Shown here: piece after piece, positions 1 through 9,674 of the stretch
Layout of the letters: each line of letters opens with the position of its first letter
Numbering within the stretch: position 1 is the stretch's first letter
Origin: Vibrio cyclitrophicus
GTDB taxonomy: Bacteria; Pseudomonadota; Gammaproteobacteria; Enterobacterales; Vibrionaceae
NCBI RefSeq assembly: GCF_024347435.1
Contig: NZ_AP025480.1
Span: forward strand, 2,790,001 to 2,854,000
Direction: 5' to 3'
Length of the DNA stretch: 64,000 nucleotides
The notes under the pieces: model-generated
Told to the model about the DNA's origin: nothing
Seen by the model: only the letters and a program-made list of their open reading frames with translations
Databases searched by the model: none
Position numbers and translations under genes: made by a program

Positions 1-1612
1 TGAGTTCAATATCTTCCACCATAAAGATTTTAAGGTTCGACTGCTTTCTTGGTGTTTTAATCAGTGCCTGAGTATCGTGATTCACCGGCACGCGAATCGA
101 AACGGTAAATGTGCTACCAAAGCCTTCTTCACTGGTGACATCAATGTCGCCATCCATCATGTTGATCAATTGCTTAGATACAGCAAGACCAATACCAGTA
201 CCAACAGCGTGCAGGTTGTCGGCTCCTGACTTCACTTGATAGTACATTGCAAAGATCTTCTCGATTTCACTCTCTGGAATACCAATACCGGTATCCTCAA
301 CTTCCATCGTGATGTCAGCAAAATCACCATCGATATCGGCGCTGACCGTCATTACTACACCACCACCTTTGGTGAACTTCATCGCGTTACTGACAAGGTT
401 CCACAGCACCTGTCTCAAGCGCGTACCATCGACTTCGACAGATGCAGGAAGATCGGACAACCTTTCTAGATCAAACCTCAACCCTTTTTGCTCTGCCATC
501 AATGCAGAAATACTCTCAATCTCGACAACGAAATCTTCAAAGTTAATCGGGGTTGGGAATAACTCTAGCTTGCGGCGATCAAACTTATCCATATCGATAA
601 TATCGTTAAAGATATTACCCAGCGTTACGGCGCTAACCTTAATGGTTTGCATGTGTTTACGCTGCTCGGGTGTCAGTTGACTGTCCAGTAGCATGCGGCT
701 CAAGCCGATGATCCCGTTAAGTGGGGTTCTTAATTCATGGCTGATGGTTGAGATAAAGGTAGTCTTATCACGACTGGCTTTCTCTAACGATTCTTGATGC
801 TCTTTACGCTCGGTAATATCACGACCAAAGCCGACTAAGCCTAAGTGGCGGCCATCTTTACTGTAGAAAGGTACCTTACGCAGCTCGAAGTAGCTCTTAC
901 GACCATCAGGGTATTCCAACCATTGGTCGTAGGTCAGGGCTTGGTTATCAGAAAAGACTTTCTTATCAGTTTCAACAACCTGCTGAGCGATTTCTTTGCT
1001 GTAAACATCCCAAGGCGTTAAGCCAACCAGATCTTTTTCTGTTTTGCCGGTAAGTTCTTCTACTGCGCGGTTACAACCAGAGAACACACCATCTTCGTTT
1101 CGGTAGTAAATAAGGTCAGGAGAAGCGTCGATAAACGAACGCAGTAGTGCGGTACGCTCTGCGAGTTCAAGCTGAGTTCGTTCACGTTGAAAGACTTCAT
1201 TTTCGAGATCATGCATAGCTTCAGCACGCGCTTCTTCCGCTTTCTCACGTTCTTCAATTTCTTGGTTAAGCTTCTCGATATTGAGCTGCAGTTTATTGTT
1301 GAGCTCTTGGTCTCGCTCACGCATATCGCCAAGTTTAGATACTAGCTTCGCCAATCTTTGTCGGGACTCTTCCAGTTGGTCAACAACTACTGACAAGAAA
1401 TAGACCGCCCAAGGCGTGATGACTAAACCGAAGAAAACCGAACGTACAATGTCGATGTCATCAACATTGCCTTTGAGTGCGAGGGTAATACCGACTTGCA
1501 CAACAACAGCGAGGGCAACAAGCGCTAAGGCGAGTAAGATAGAAAAGCGGACAATCCCCAGTTTTACGAGTAGATCTACGTAATACTGAGCGAGATTTTT
1601 CATGGGTTTCAT
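1..1612 (-). CDS. arcB: Aerobic respiration control sensor histidine kinase ArcB (3' part cut by window edge)
   Basis: ArcB is the inner-membrane hybrid kinase that senses respiratory redox state and phosphorylates ArcA. The visible 537 codons give two N-terminal membrane segments (about residues 20-45 and 57-77), a coiled-coil linker, a PAS domain (around DASPDLIYYRNEDG), and the kinase core with H-box SHELRTPLNG, an N box and the GTGIGLAVSKQ G box. The frame leaves the window just as the receiver domain begins (MVEDIEL), so the receiver and HPt domains lie outside. I chose the ATG ending at 1612 because its N-terminus (MKPMKNLAQYYVDL) aligns without gaps to E. coli ArcB and GGAG lies 7 bases upstream. 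A second in-frame ATG three codons later is less well placed. The frame is intact as far as can be seen. Confidence 0.96.
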   Translation of the reverse strand, partial: MKPMKNLAQYYVDLLVKLGIVRFSILLALALVALAVVVQVGITLALKGNVDDIDIVRSVFFGLVITPWAVYFLSVVVDQLEESRQRLAKLVSKLGDMRERDQELNNKLQLNIEKLNQEIEEREKAEEARAEAMHDLENEVFQRERTQLELAERTALLRSFIDASPDLIYYRNEDGVFSGCNRAVEELTGKTEKDLVGLTPWDVYSKEIAQQVVETDKKVFSDNQALTYDQWLEYPDGRKSYFELRKVPFYSKDGRHLGLVGFGRDITERKEHQESLEKASRDKTTFISTISHELRTPLNGIIGLSRMLLDSQLTPEQRKHMQTIKVSAVTLGNIFNDIIDMDKFDRRKLELFPTPINFEDFVVEIESISALMAEQKGLRFDLERLSDLPASVEVDGTRLRQVLWNLVSNAMKFTKGGGVVMTVSADIDGDFADITMEVEDTGIGIPESEIEKIFAMYYQVKSGADNLHAVGTGIGLAVSKQLINMMDGDIDVTSEEGFGSTFTVSIRVPVNHDTQALIKTPRKQSNLKIFMVEDIEL

Positions 1613-1721
1613 TTAGCGCTCCATGCGATAAGACTAGCAACATTCTACCCTGTTTGAAGATAGGAGGTAAGCTAGCTGCATCACACGCAGCAAGAGATCC
1701 ACAGCAATATCATGGTCAAAC

Positions 1722-1759
1722 AATCAATATAGTGGTAACCAATCAAGATAGTGCTAAGC
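1722..1759. repeat. Two tandem 19-bp near-identical repeats upstream of arcB
   Basis: aatcaatatagtggtaacc is followed directly by aatcaagatagtgctaagc, 16 of 19 positions identical. They lie in the 189-bp gap between the GGDEF gene and arcB, about 110-150 bases upstream of the arcB start. The period is close to two helical turns, which suits a pair of operator sites, but I recognise no known factor's motif and see no good -35/-10 pair in the gap. Confidence 0.6.
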
Positions 1760-1801
1760 AACACCAAAAAGACAGGTTAACCCAACCATAAATTTATAGA
1801 A

Positions 1802-3553
1802 CTAGCTAATTGAAGAAGGATGTACCATTGAACGATTTCGACCGTCAGATTTAGCTTGGTAGAGTGCACTGTCAGCCATCGCAACTGCGGACTCCATTTC
1901 GTCATCAGGTGATGGAATATAAGAAATAATGCCAATACTCACCGTGATAAATTCAGAGACCGCTGATTTTTCGTGTATCAGACCTAACTTAAGTACTTCA
2001 TCATGAATACGACTTGCAACAAGAAGCGCACCATCCGTAGTCGTATTTGGCAAAATAAAGCCGAACTCTTCCCCGCCATAACGAGCCACGCAATCAGACG
2101 AGCGACTGAGTACTTGCTTGAATGCCTGCGAAACTTGAATCAGAGCATCATCACCTTGTTGGTGACCATAAAAATCGTTATAGCCTTTAAAAAAGTCGAT
2201 ATCACACAGCATGATCGTCAATGGTAGCCTCTCACGCACATGGTAATGCCATAGTGTCGAAAGCTGTTCATCAAAGCGGCGTCGGTTGGAAACTTTAGTC
2301 AAGCTATCCATAAAGCTGAGGCGTTCAAGTTCAAGGTTCGCCTCTTCAAGCTTTTGTTCTGCTAGATAGCGCTCGGTAATATCACGCGCCATGATCAACA
2401 CACCATTAGTGCTCGATGCTGGATCTCTAAATGGTGATTTGACTACATCATACCAAGTAAATGCTCCATCACTTGAGACCACTTTGTCGATATAACGCAG
2501 CGATTTACTTTGATGAAGCACTTGATGATCGGTTTCTGAAATTCGCGTATAGATGCTATGTGGCACCACATCTTGTAAACGCTTACCGATCAAGTCACTC
2601 ACTTCAGAGATTCCCAGCGCAGCCACAAATGGTTTATTACACGCTTGATAAACCATGTTTTCATTAAAGATACCAATGGAGTCCGGGCTGGCCTCCAGGA
2701 TGTTTTGTAGAATGGTATCACGCTGTGCAAGCGCGACTTCGGTGTCTTTTCGTTTTTCCATCTCTCCGCGCAACTTTTGCTGCATGTCGTGCCAATCGGT
2801 TACATCATGGCTAATCGAGAGCGTACCTATGGTTGAGCCATCTTGTGAAAGCAAGACACTTTGGTAGGTTTCAAGCAAGCAGCTTTTTCCATCTTGGTCT
2901 GTGGTCCAAGAGCGTTCACTTACACGACCTTTTAATGCTCCACCAGAAACACTCAGGGTGCCCTCTTCAGCACGACCATGCCAAAACTTTTTAAACGAGC
3001 GATTACTCGTCACTAACTCACCTTTCTGATCTTTCACGTAGATCAGCTCAGACAAAGAATCTAAAGCCGTGCGCGCGACATTGAGCTCACGAACTTCTTG
3101 GGACAGTTCTTCATTGGTATTTTTATAAGGCGAGGCATGGATCATCCAGGCTTTCTTGCTTCTAAAGTGGATTTTACGGCCGACTAAATTGACCTTAAAA
3201 GACTCAAATTCGGAAAGTGCCCAAAACGAAATTTGCTCAAATGATCGAGAGTTAATGTGATTGGTTAAGTAGTGACGGAAACTGTTTTCACTTTCCACGG
3301 TAGGAAAACGAAAATTAACACCGATTTGGCGGATACCCAATAATTGCATAGCTTGAAGATTGGCATACAAGATTTCACCACTTCGTACATCGACAAAGTA
3401 AAGTGGTGAGGGAGTAGAGAGTAGAAGCTTTTCAATGTGCGACTGATAACGCGAATAAAGATGCCAGCAGATGAGAGCAATTAGCAATACGATCACGATA
3501 TATATACCGTAGCCATACGCCTTGTCCCACAACCAAGTCATTACCAGTTCCAT
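1802..3553 (-). CDS. Membrane-anchored PAS-domain diguanylate cyclase (GGDEF)
   Basis: Predicted diguanylate cyclase making cyclic di-GMP from two GTP. The 583-residue product has one N-terminal membrane helix (about residues 13-34), then three PAS-like segments (near residues 40-100, 160-260 and 280-395), and a C-terminal GGDEF domain from about residue 410. The active-site motif is GGEEF (493-497), so catalysis is expected. RSSD at 484-487 lies exactly five residues before it, matching the RxxD product-inhibition site. No EAL or HD-GYP domain is present. The start is uncertain: ATG at 3553 has a weak GAG upstream, and an in-frame ATG four codons later is preceded by GGAAC. The gene lies upstream of arcB on the same strand. 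A GGDEF gene near arcB is, as I recall, also found in V. cholerae; the signal sensed by the PAS domains is unknown. Confidence 0.9.
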   Translation of the reverse strand: MELVMTWLWDKAYGYGIYIVIVLLIALICWHLYSRYQSHIEKLLLSTPSPLYFVDVRSGEILYANLQAMQLLGIRQIGVNFRFPTVESENSFRHYLTNHINSRSFEQISFWALSEFESFKVNLVGRKIHFRSKKAWMIHASPYKNTNEELSQEVRELNVARTALDSLSELIYVKDQKGELVTSNRSFKKFWHGRAEEGTLSVSGGALKGRVSERSWTTDQDGKSCLLETYQSVLLSQDGSTIGTLSISHDVTDWHDMQQKLRGEMEKRKDTEVALAQRDTILQNILEASPDSIGIFNENMVYQACNKPFVAALGISEVSDLIGKRLQDVVPHSIYTRISETDHQVLHQSKSLRYIDKVVSSDGAFTWYDVVKSPFRDPASSTNGVLIMARDITERYLAEQKLEEANLELERLSFMDSLTKVSNRRRFDEQLSTLWHYHVRERLPLTIMLCDIDFFKGYNDFYGHQQGDDALIQVSQAFKQVLSRSSDCVARYGGEEFGFILPNTTTDGALLVASRIHDEVLKLGLIHEKSAVSEFITVSIGIISYIPSPDDEMESAVAMADSALYQAKSDGRNRSMVHPSSIS

Positions 3554-3641
3554 TTACTCTCAATCTATACCATAAATTCTGTGAGGGAAATGTTACCACT
3601 ATTTGCTGGTTTAATCTGCTGTTACCTACTCCCACGCATTT

Positions 3642-4598
3642 CTATAAATTGGCGCTATTTAATACAGGGAGCGTATACTTGAAAGCCGTACCTGTTTTGA
3701 TGCCCTGCGCACCTGTTTTATCGAGTTCACGACCAATTTCAGTCATCGCTAACCAGCGGTTTTCACACCACAATGGCGAAAGAAGTGTCGGACGACGAGC
3801 GGCTGAAGATACACGATGATAAACCACATTTGCAGGCGTACGCTGGATAATTTCACTGGCGATATCAATATACTCTTCCAGGGTCGGCGCTTCGAGTTTG
3901 CCAGCTTTCCACGCTTTGGCCATGGTACTGCCCTCAACAATATGAAGGCCGTGAAGCTTGATACCATCAGTACCAACAGCTAATACCTTATCCAACGTTT
4001 CCAGATTATCGACTTTGGTTTCTTTTGGCAGGCCGACGATAAGGTGCGTACAAACTTTGATACCTAAAGCCCGTGCGCGCTGAGTGATCGTTTCATACAC
4101 CGCAAAATCATGACCACGGTTAATTCGTTTAAGGGTTTTATCATTGGCTGTTTGTAATCCTAGCTCTAGCCAAATCTCATAGCCTTGTTCCACGTAACCC
4201 GCTAGCAGTTCCAATACCGAATCAGGCACGCAGTCTGGCCTAGTGCCAACACAAAGACCTACGATATCGGCACCTGGTGCTTTAAGCGCTTCTTCATACA
4301 TATTTTTGAGCACTTGGACTTCAGCATAAGTGCTGGTGTATGCCTGAAAATAAGCAAGATACTTCTTCGCACGAGCGATCTCACCGGCGCGATCTTTTAG
4401 CTGATCAGCAATACTTTGAATTTGAGTTTGTTCATCCGCAAACGAAGCAACGTTACAAAAAGTACATCCACCGCGACCGATGGTCCCATCTCTATTTGGG
4501 CAGCTAAAACCACCATGAAGTGTCAGCTTATGAACCTTCTCACCATAACGACGCTGAAGATCTTGGCCGATAGTATTAACCAACTCATGTAATTGCAT
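3642..4598 (-). CDS. yhcC: Radical SAM protein of the YhcC / TIGR01212 family
   Basis: The 318-residue protein closely matches E. coli YhcC along its length. It belongs to the radical SAM superfamily, and its cluster-binding cysteines are visible as C33, C45 and C48 within SCPNRDGTIGRGGCTFC. Other conserved segments are LCVGTRPDCVPD and LELGLQTANDKTL, typical of the Elp3/HemN-like radical SAM barrel. The substrate is not established in the family as far as I know. It is divergent from gltB, an arrangement also found in E. coli. The ATG is supported by homology (MQLHELVNTIG); the upstream ribosome-binding site is weak. Confidence 0.93.
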   Translation of the reverse strand: MQLHELVNTIGQDLQRRYGEKVHKLTLHGGFSCPNRDGTIGRGGCTFCNVASFADEQTQIQSIADQLKDRAGEIARAKKYLAYFQAYTSTYAEVQVLKNMYEEALKAPGADIVGLCVGTRPDCVPDSVLELLAGYVEQGYEIWLELGLQTANDKTLKRINRGHDFAVYETITQRARALGIKVCTHLIVGLPKETKVDNLETLDKVLAVGTDGIKLHGLHIVEGSTMAKAWKAGKLEAPTLEEYIDIASEIIQRTPANVVYHRVSSAARRPTLLSPLWCENRWLAMTEIGRELDKTGAQGIKTGTAFKYTLPVLNSANL

Positions 4599-5126
4599 AT
4601 TTTCAAAGTTCTCAGTAAATAAGAATGAATATCAGTCTTTTTTGAAAAAAAATTACATCCCTGCAAAATTCGACCAAATAGTTTACGTAAAGCTTTTTGC
4701 GAGCAACCTATCAAATATCAATAAACATGCAAAAAATCAGCTCTATTTGCCTAATGTTGCACATTTGTTGTGCATTAAATTCAAAATAAAACGAAAAAAA
4801 TGGTCTACATGGGGCAACTTTCATTGCAATTCGCCTAGACAAAATTGTAGGATACTTACACATATTGGCTGTTTTTGAGTATTTACTTACAACCAAAACT
4901 TGCTGATAAGTCGGTGATACCCATATCCCACCTATATAAACCACTAGTTTGTGGTTAAAAATAAACGGATATCACTAAGGATTGTTTTTCTCGCAATACT
5001 TTTCCTGCGAGATACGGAAAGGATTCAAACCGCCAGCATAGGCAGGTTTAGACCCATAAATATAAAAGGACAAGGCTAACTTTATACAAATAAGTTGCGC
5101 CTAGATTTAACTGGAAGGATGTATCT
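4599..5126 (+). promoter_or_regulatory. Divergent yhcC/gltB control region
   Basis: This 528-bp gap must hold the promoters for yhcC (leftward) and the first gltBD operon (rightward). The left half is AT-rich with A/T runs and contains a short inverted repeat gcaca-N5-tgtgc (4759-4773). The right half, nearest gltB, contains three stem-loops listed separately. I could not assign a convincing sigma-70 or sigma-54 promoter by eye. No tRNA or other RNA gene is apparent. In E. coli the equivalent region is a long Lrp/IHF-controlled promoter; whether that holds here is inference. Confidence 0.5.
4939..5049 (+). promoter_or_regulatory. Structured leader upstream of gltB (three hairpins)
   Basis: Three consecutive inverted repeats can be drawn. 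aaccac/gtggtt is at 4939-4944 and 4951-4956. tctcgca/tgcgaga is at 4989-4995 and 5006-5012 with a 10-base loop. aaaccgcc/ggcaggttt is at 5027-5034 and 5041-5049 with loop agcata and one bulged A. The last ends 77 bases before the gltB start. No U-run follows any of them, so they are not simple terminators. They do not match the glnA-type glutamine riboswitch as I know it. If transcription starts upstream, they form a structured 5' leader; this is inference from pairing alone. Confidence 0.4.
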
Positions 5127-8100
5127 ATGGTAGATCAAGAGCAGAACTCACAGGGTCTGTATACTCCTGAATTGGAGCATGACGCTTGTGGTATCGGTTT
5201 TGTTGCGCATCTAAAGAATCGCAAATCTCATGATGTAGTAACTCAAGCACTCGATATGCTTGCACGTATGGAACACCGTGGCGGCCAAGGCTGCGATCCG
5301 TGTTCTGGTGATGGTGCAGGTATCCTGCTACAGAAGCCGCACGAATTCTTACTAGAAGAAGCCGTAAAGCTTGGAATTAAACTGCCATCTTTTGAAAAAT
5401 ATGGTGTTGGTGTTGTACTTTTCCCTAAAGATGAACACAAACGTGCACAGTGTCGTGACATTCTAGAACGCAATGCACAGCGCCTAGAGTTAGAAGTTAT
5501 CGGTTACCGTGAACTTCCAACTGACAATTCAATGATTGGTGCTGACCCACTAAGCACTGAACCTCAATTTGAACACGTATTTATCTCTGGCGGCCCTGGT
5601 ATCACTCCAGAAGAACTGGAGCGCAAACTGTATGTTCTACGTAACTACACCGTTCGTGTTTGCCTAGAAAGCGTGTCAAATATCGGTGATGACTTCTACA
5701 TCAACTCTATGTCTTACAAGACATTGGTGTACAAAGGTCAGCTAACAACAGAACAAGTTCCTCAGTACTTCCTAGATCTGCAAAACCCAACCATGGTGAC
5801 AGCTCTAGCACTGGTACACTCTCGTTTCTCTACCAATACATTCCCACGTTGGCGTCTAGCTCAGCCTTTCCGTTATATCGCACACAATGGCGAAATTAAC
5901 ACGGTTCGCGGTAACCTAAACTGGATGAAAGCGCGTGAAGCGATCCTTGAATCGGATCTGTTCACACAAGCTGAAATCGACATGCTGCTTCCTATCTGTC
6001 AGGAAGGTAGCTCGGATTCATCAAACTTCGATATGGCGCTTGAGCCTCTTGTTCTTTCAGGTCGTACTCTGCCACACGCATTGATGATGATGATCCCTGA
6101 AGCCTGGCAAGAAAACAAAAACATGGATCCAACTCGTCGTGCGTTCTACCAGTACCACGCGAACGTAATGGAACCATGGGATGGCCCTGCATCAGTATGT
6201 TTCACCGATGGTGTTCAAGTTGGTGCAACACTTGACCGGAATGGTCTGCGTCCTTCTCGCTACACGGTGACCAAAGACGACTTCCTAGTAATGGCGTCTG
6301 AATCTGGCGTAGTAGAAATCGCACCAGAAAACGTTGAATACCGTGGTCGTCTACAGCCTGGTCGTATCTTCGTTGCTGACCTTGAGCAAGGCCGCATCAT
6401 TTCTGATGAAGAAGTGAAAGACGGTATCGCTAAATCGCAACCCTACGAAAAATGGGTTGAAGAGAATCTTCTGAGCTTGAAAAAGCTACCGGATGCGAGC
6501 AACGAATTTAACCAACCTTCTCCAGAGAAACTGCTTCACAAACAGCAATCGTTTGGTGTGAGCTCTGAAGAAGTAAACGAAATCATTCTCCCTCTTGCAA
6601 AAACAGGCTACGAGCCACTTTCTGCAATGGGTGCTGACTGGCCGCTAGCGATTCTGTCTCATCAATCGCAGCACCTTTCAAACTACTTTAAGCAGTTGTT
6701 TGCACAAGTAACTAACCCGCCGATCGACCCGATTCGTGAGCGTATGGTTATGTCTCTGAACACTTACCTAGGTAAAGATCAGAACCTACTTGCTGAAACA
6801 CCTGAACACTGTCAAAAAGTGGAACTTGAGTCTCCTGTTCTTTCTAACTCAGAGTTAGAGAAACTTCGTGCAATCGATAACGAGCACCTTCAATCGAAGA
6901 CGCTAGATATCGTATTCCAAGCAAACGGAGATCAAGGCAAGTTAGAGCGCGCACTTAAGCGTATCTGTCAGTACGCAGAAGACGCAGTGATTGATGGTTA
7001 CTCTATCATTCTACTGACTGACCGTGCCGTTAACTCTAACCACGCCGCTATTCCAGCAATGCTGGCAGTTGGCGCGGTTCACCACCACCTAATCCGTAAA
7101 GGTCTACGCGCTAAGTGTGACATCGTTGTTGAAACGGGTGATGCTCGTGAAACTCACCATTTTGCAACACTTATCGGTTACGGTGCGAACGCAGTTAACC
7201 CATACCTAGTTATTGAAACGATTGTTGAATTGCAACGTACTAAGAAGCTAGATCCAAACGTACACCCACGTGAGTTCTTCGATAACTACCGTAAAGGTGT
7301 CAACGGCGGTCTACTGAAGATCTTCTCTAAGATGGGGATCTCTACGTTACAGTCTTACCATGGTGCTCAAATTTTTGAAGCCCTTGGTGTTAGCAAATCG
7401 GTGGTTGAAAAATACTTTACTGGTACTGTTTCTCGTATCCAAGGTCTAACGATCGACGATATCGCACGAGAAGTACTGGTTCGTCACCGTGTTGGTTACC
7501 CTGCTCGTGAAATCCCAGCTCAAATTCTTGACGTTGGTGGTGTTTACCAGTGGAAACAACGTGGTGAGAAACACTTGTTCAACCCTGAAACGATTTCTCT
7601 ACTTCAAGAGTCGACGCGTAACAAAGATTACGGTCAATTCAAGAAGTACGCAAAAGCAGTCGATGACCAAGGCGACAACGCAGCAACGCTACGTAGCCAA
7701 CTTGATTTCATCAAGAACCCTGCAGGCTCTATTCCTCTAGCGGAAGTAGAACCAATCGAGAACATCCTTAAGCGTTTCGCAACAGGCGCAATGAGCTTTG
7801 GTTCAATCTCGCATGAGGCTCACTCAACACTCGCTGTTGCGATGAACCGCATTGGCGCGAAATCAAACTCAGGTGAAGGTGGTGAAGACCCAGCACGTTT
7901 CGAGCGTAAAGAAAATGGCGACTGGGAACGTTCAGCAATCAAACAGGTGGCTTCTGGTCGCTTTGGTGTAACGTCTTACTACCTATCTAACGCTGATGAG
8001 CTGCAAATCAAGATGGCTCAAGGTGCGAAACCTGGCGAAGGTGGTCAACTACCTGGTGATAAGGTTGATGACTGGATCGGCGCAACACGTCACTCGACTC

Positions 8101-9674
8101 CGGGCGTAGGTCTTATCTCGCCACCGCCACACCACGATATCTACTCAATCGAGGATTTGGCTCAACTAATCTACGATCTGAAAAATGCTAACCGTAATGG
8201 CCGTGTAAACGTGAAGCTAGTATCGGAAGCAGGCGTAGGTACGATTGCATCAGGCGTAGCGAAAGCAAAAGCTGACGTGGTACTTATCGCAGGTTTTGAT
8301 GGTGGTACAGGTGCATCTCCGATGTCTTCTATCCGTCACACAGGTCTGCCTTGGGAACTGGGTCTAGCAGAAACGCACCAAACACTACTGAAAAACGGCC
8401 TGCGTAACCGTATCGTTGTTCAGTCTGATGGTCAGATGAAAACACCACGAGACCTTGCAGTCGCAACGTTACTAGGCGCTGAAGAATGGGGCGTAGCAAC
8501 AGCAGCATTGGTTGTTGAAGGCTGTATCATGATGCGTAAGTGTCACAAAAATACATGTCCTGTTGGTATTGCAACACAGAACAAAACTCTGCGTGAGCGT
8601 TTCGACGGCCGCGTAGAAGACGTAGTGACTTTCTTCCAATACATGGCTGAAGGTTTACGTGAAGTAATGGCTGAGCTTGGCTTCCGTTCTATCGACGAAA
8701 TGGTTGGTCAATCACACAAACTTAAAGTTCGCGATGACATCGGCCACTGGAAGTACAAGAACCTAGATCTAACACCAGTACTGCACATTGAGCAGGCTCG
8801 TGCTGAAGACGGTATCTACAACCAGACAAAACAAAATCACAACCTAGAAGACGTTCTAGACCGTAAGTTGATTCAAGCTGCAATTCCAGCACTTGAGAAA
8901 GGCGAAGCCGTGAATGCGACCTTCCCTATCATCAACACGGATCGCTCTGCAGGTACCATGCTGTCGAACGAAATCTCGAAGGTTTACAAAGACCAAGGTT
9001 TACCACAACCAATGAACGTTAAGTTCCACGGTAGTGCGGGCCAATCTTTCGGTGCATTCCTTGCGAAAGGCGTTAAGTTCGAAGTCGAAGGCGACGCGAA
9101 CGATTACTGGGGTAAAGGTCTGTCTGGCGGTACATTGGTACTGTACCCAGATGCGAAATCTTCTATCGTTGCAGAAGACAACATCGTAGTGGGTAACGTA
9201 TGTTTCTACGGTGCCACTTCTGGTGAATCTTTCATTCGCGGTATGGCTGGCGAACGTTTCTGTGTTCGTAACTCAGGTGCGAAGGTTGTAGTTGAAGGTG
9301 TTGGTGATCACGGTTGTGAGTACATGACAGGTGGCGCGGCAATTATCCTTGGCTCAACGGGTCGTAACTTTGCTGCAGGTATGAGTGGCGGTGTCGCTTA
9401 TGTTTGGGATAAAGCAGGTGACTTCGAAACCAAGCTCAACGCAGAACTTGTAGACCTAGACCCAATTGAACAAGAAGATAAAGATCTTCTACTCGATATG
9501 CTAACGAAGCATGTTGAATTCACAGGAAGTGAAGTTGCTCAGTCTTTCCTAGACAACTTTGAAACAAGCGTTGCATCACTAGTTAAAGTAATGCCTCGTG
9601 ACTACAAAGCAGTTCTTGAGAAGCGTAAAGCTGAAGCACAACAGGCACAAACGGAAGAAGTGGAGGCAGTATAA
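5127..9674 (+). CDS. gltB: Glutamate synthase (NADPH) large subunit, first copy (Bacillus-like type)
   Basis: GOGAT alpha subunit: it splits glutamine and adds the ammonia to 2-oxoglutarate, with electrons from GltD, giving two glutamates. The 1515-residue product has a 20-residue propeptide before the catalytic nucleophile Cys21 (HDACGIGF), an N-terminal class II amidotransferase domain, a central domain, the FMN-binding synthase domain (about residues 830-1230, with [11 protein letters not shown] and [12 protein letters not shown]), and the C-terminal beta-helix domain (GAGERFCVRNSG-type repeats). The 3Fe-4S cysteines are C1133, C1139 and C1144. The N-terminus (GLYTPELEHDACGIG) resembles Bacillus GltA more than E. 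coli GltB. AAGGA lies 9 bases before the ATG. It overlaps gltD by one base (TAATG), implying translational coupling. Confidence 0.97.
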   Translation: MVDQEQNSQGLYTPELEHDACGIGFVAHLKNRKSHDVVTQALDMLARMEHRGGQGCDPCSGDGAGILLQKPHEFLLEEAVKLGIKLPSFEKYGVGVVLFPKDEHKRAQCRDILERNAQRLELEVIGYRELPTDNSMIGADPLSTEPQFEHVFISGGPGITPEELERKLYVLRNYTVRVCLESVSNIGDDFYINSMSYKTLVYKGQLTTEQVPQYFLDLQNPTMVTALALVHSRFSTNTFPRWRLAQPFRYIAHNGEINTVRGNLNWMKAREAILESDLFTQAEIDMLLPICQEGSSDSSNFDMALEPLVLSGRTLPHALMMMIPEAWQENKNMDPTRRAFYQYHANVMEPWDGPASVCFTDGVQVGATLDRNGLRPSRYTVTKDDFLVMASESGVVEIAPENVEYRGRLQPGRIFVADLEQGRIISDEEVKDGIAKSQPYEKWVEENLLSLKKLPDASNEFNQPSPEKLLHKQQSFGVSSEEVNEIILPLAKTGYEPLSAMGADWPLAILSHQSQHLSNYFKQLFAQVTNPPIDPIRERMVMSLNTYLGKDQNLLAETPEHCQKVELESPVLSNSELEKLRAIDNEHLQSKTLDIVFQANGDQGKLERALKRICQYAEDAVIDGYSIILLTDRAVNSNHAAIPAMLAVGAVHHHLIRKGLRAKCDIVVETGDARETHHFATLIGYGANAVNPYLVIETIVELQRTKKLDPNVHPREFFDNYRKGVNGGLLKIFSKMGISTLQSYHGAQIFEALGVSKSVVEKYFTGTVSRIQGLTIDDIAREVLVRHRVGYPAREIPAQILDVGGVYQWKQRGEKHLFNPETISLLQESTRNKDYGQFKKYAKAVDDQGDNAATLRSQLDFIKNPAGSIPLAEVEPIENILKRFATGAMSFGSISHEAHSTLAVAMNRIGAKSNSGEGGEDPARFERKENGDWERSAIKQVASGRFGVTSYYLSNADELQIKMAQGAKPGEGGQLPGDKVDDWIGATRHSTPGVGLISPPPHHDIYSIEDLAQLIYDLKNANRNGRVNVKLVSEAGVGTIASGVAKAKADVVLIAGFDGGTGASPMSSIRHTGLPWELGLAETHQTLLKNGLRNRIVVQSDGQMKTPRDLAVATLLGAEEWGVATAALVVEGCIMMRKCHKNTCPVGIATQNKTLRERFDGRVEDVVTFFQYMAEGLREVMAELGFRSIDEMVGQSHKLKVRDDIGHWKYKNLDLTPVLHIEQARAEDGIYNQTKQNHNLEDVLDRKLIQAAIPALEKGEAVNATFPIINTDRSAGTMLSNEISKVYKDQGLPQPMNVKFHGSAGQSFGAFLAKGVKFEVEGDANDYWGKGLSGGTLVLYPDAKSSIVAEDNIVVGNVCFYGATSGESFIRGMAGERFCVRNSGAKVVVEGVGDHGCEYMTGGAAIILGSTGRNFAAGMSGGVAYVWDKAGDFETKLNAELVDLDPIEQEDKDLLLDMLTKHVEFTGSEVAQSFLDNFETSVASLVKVMPRDYKAVLEKRKAEAQQAQTEEVEAV

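Noticed and set aside
4811..4827. Sigma-54-like promoter before gltB (ggggcaactttcattgca)
   Set aside because: The distance from GG to GC is 11 bases where sigma-54 requires 10, and the flanking consensus is poor.
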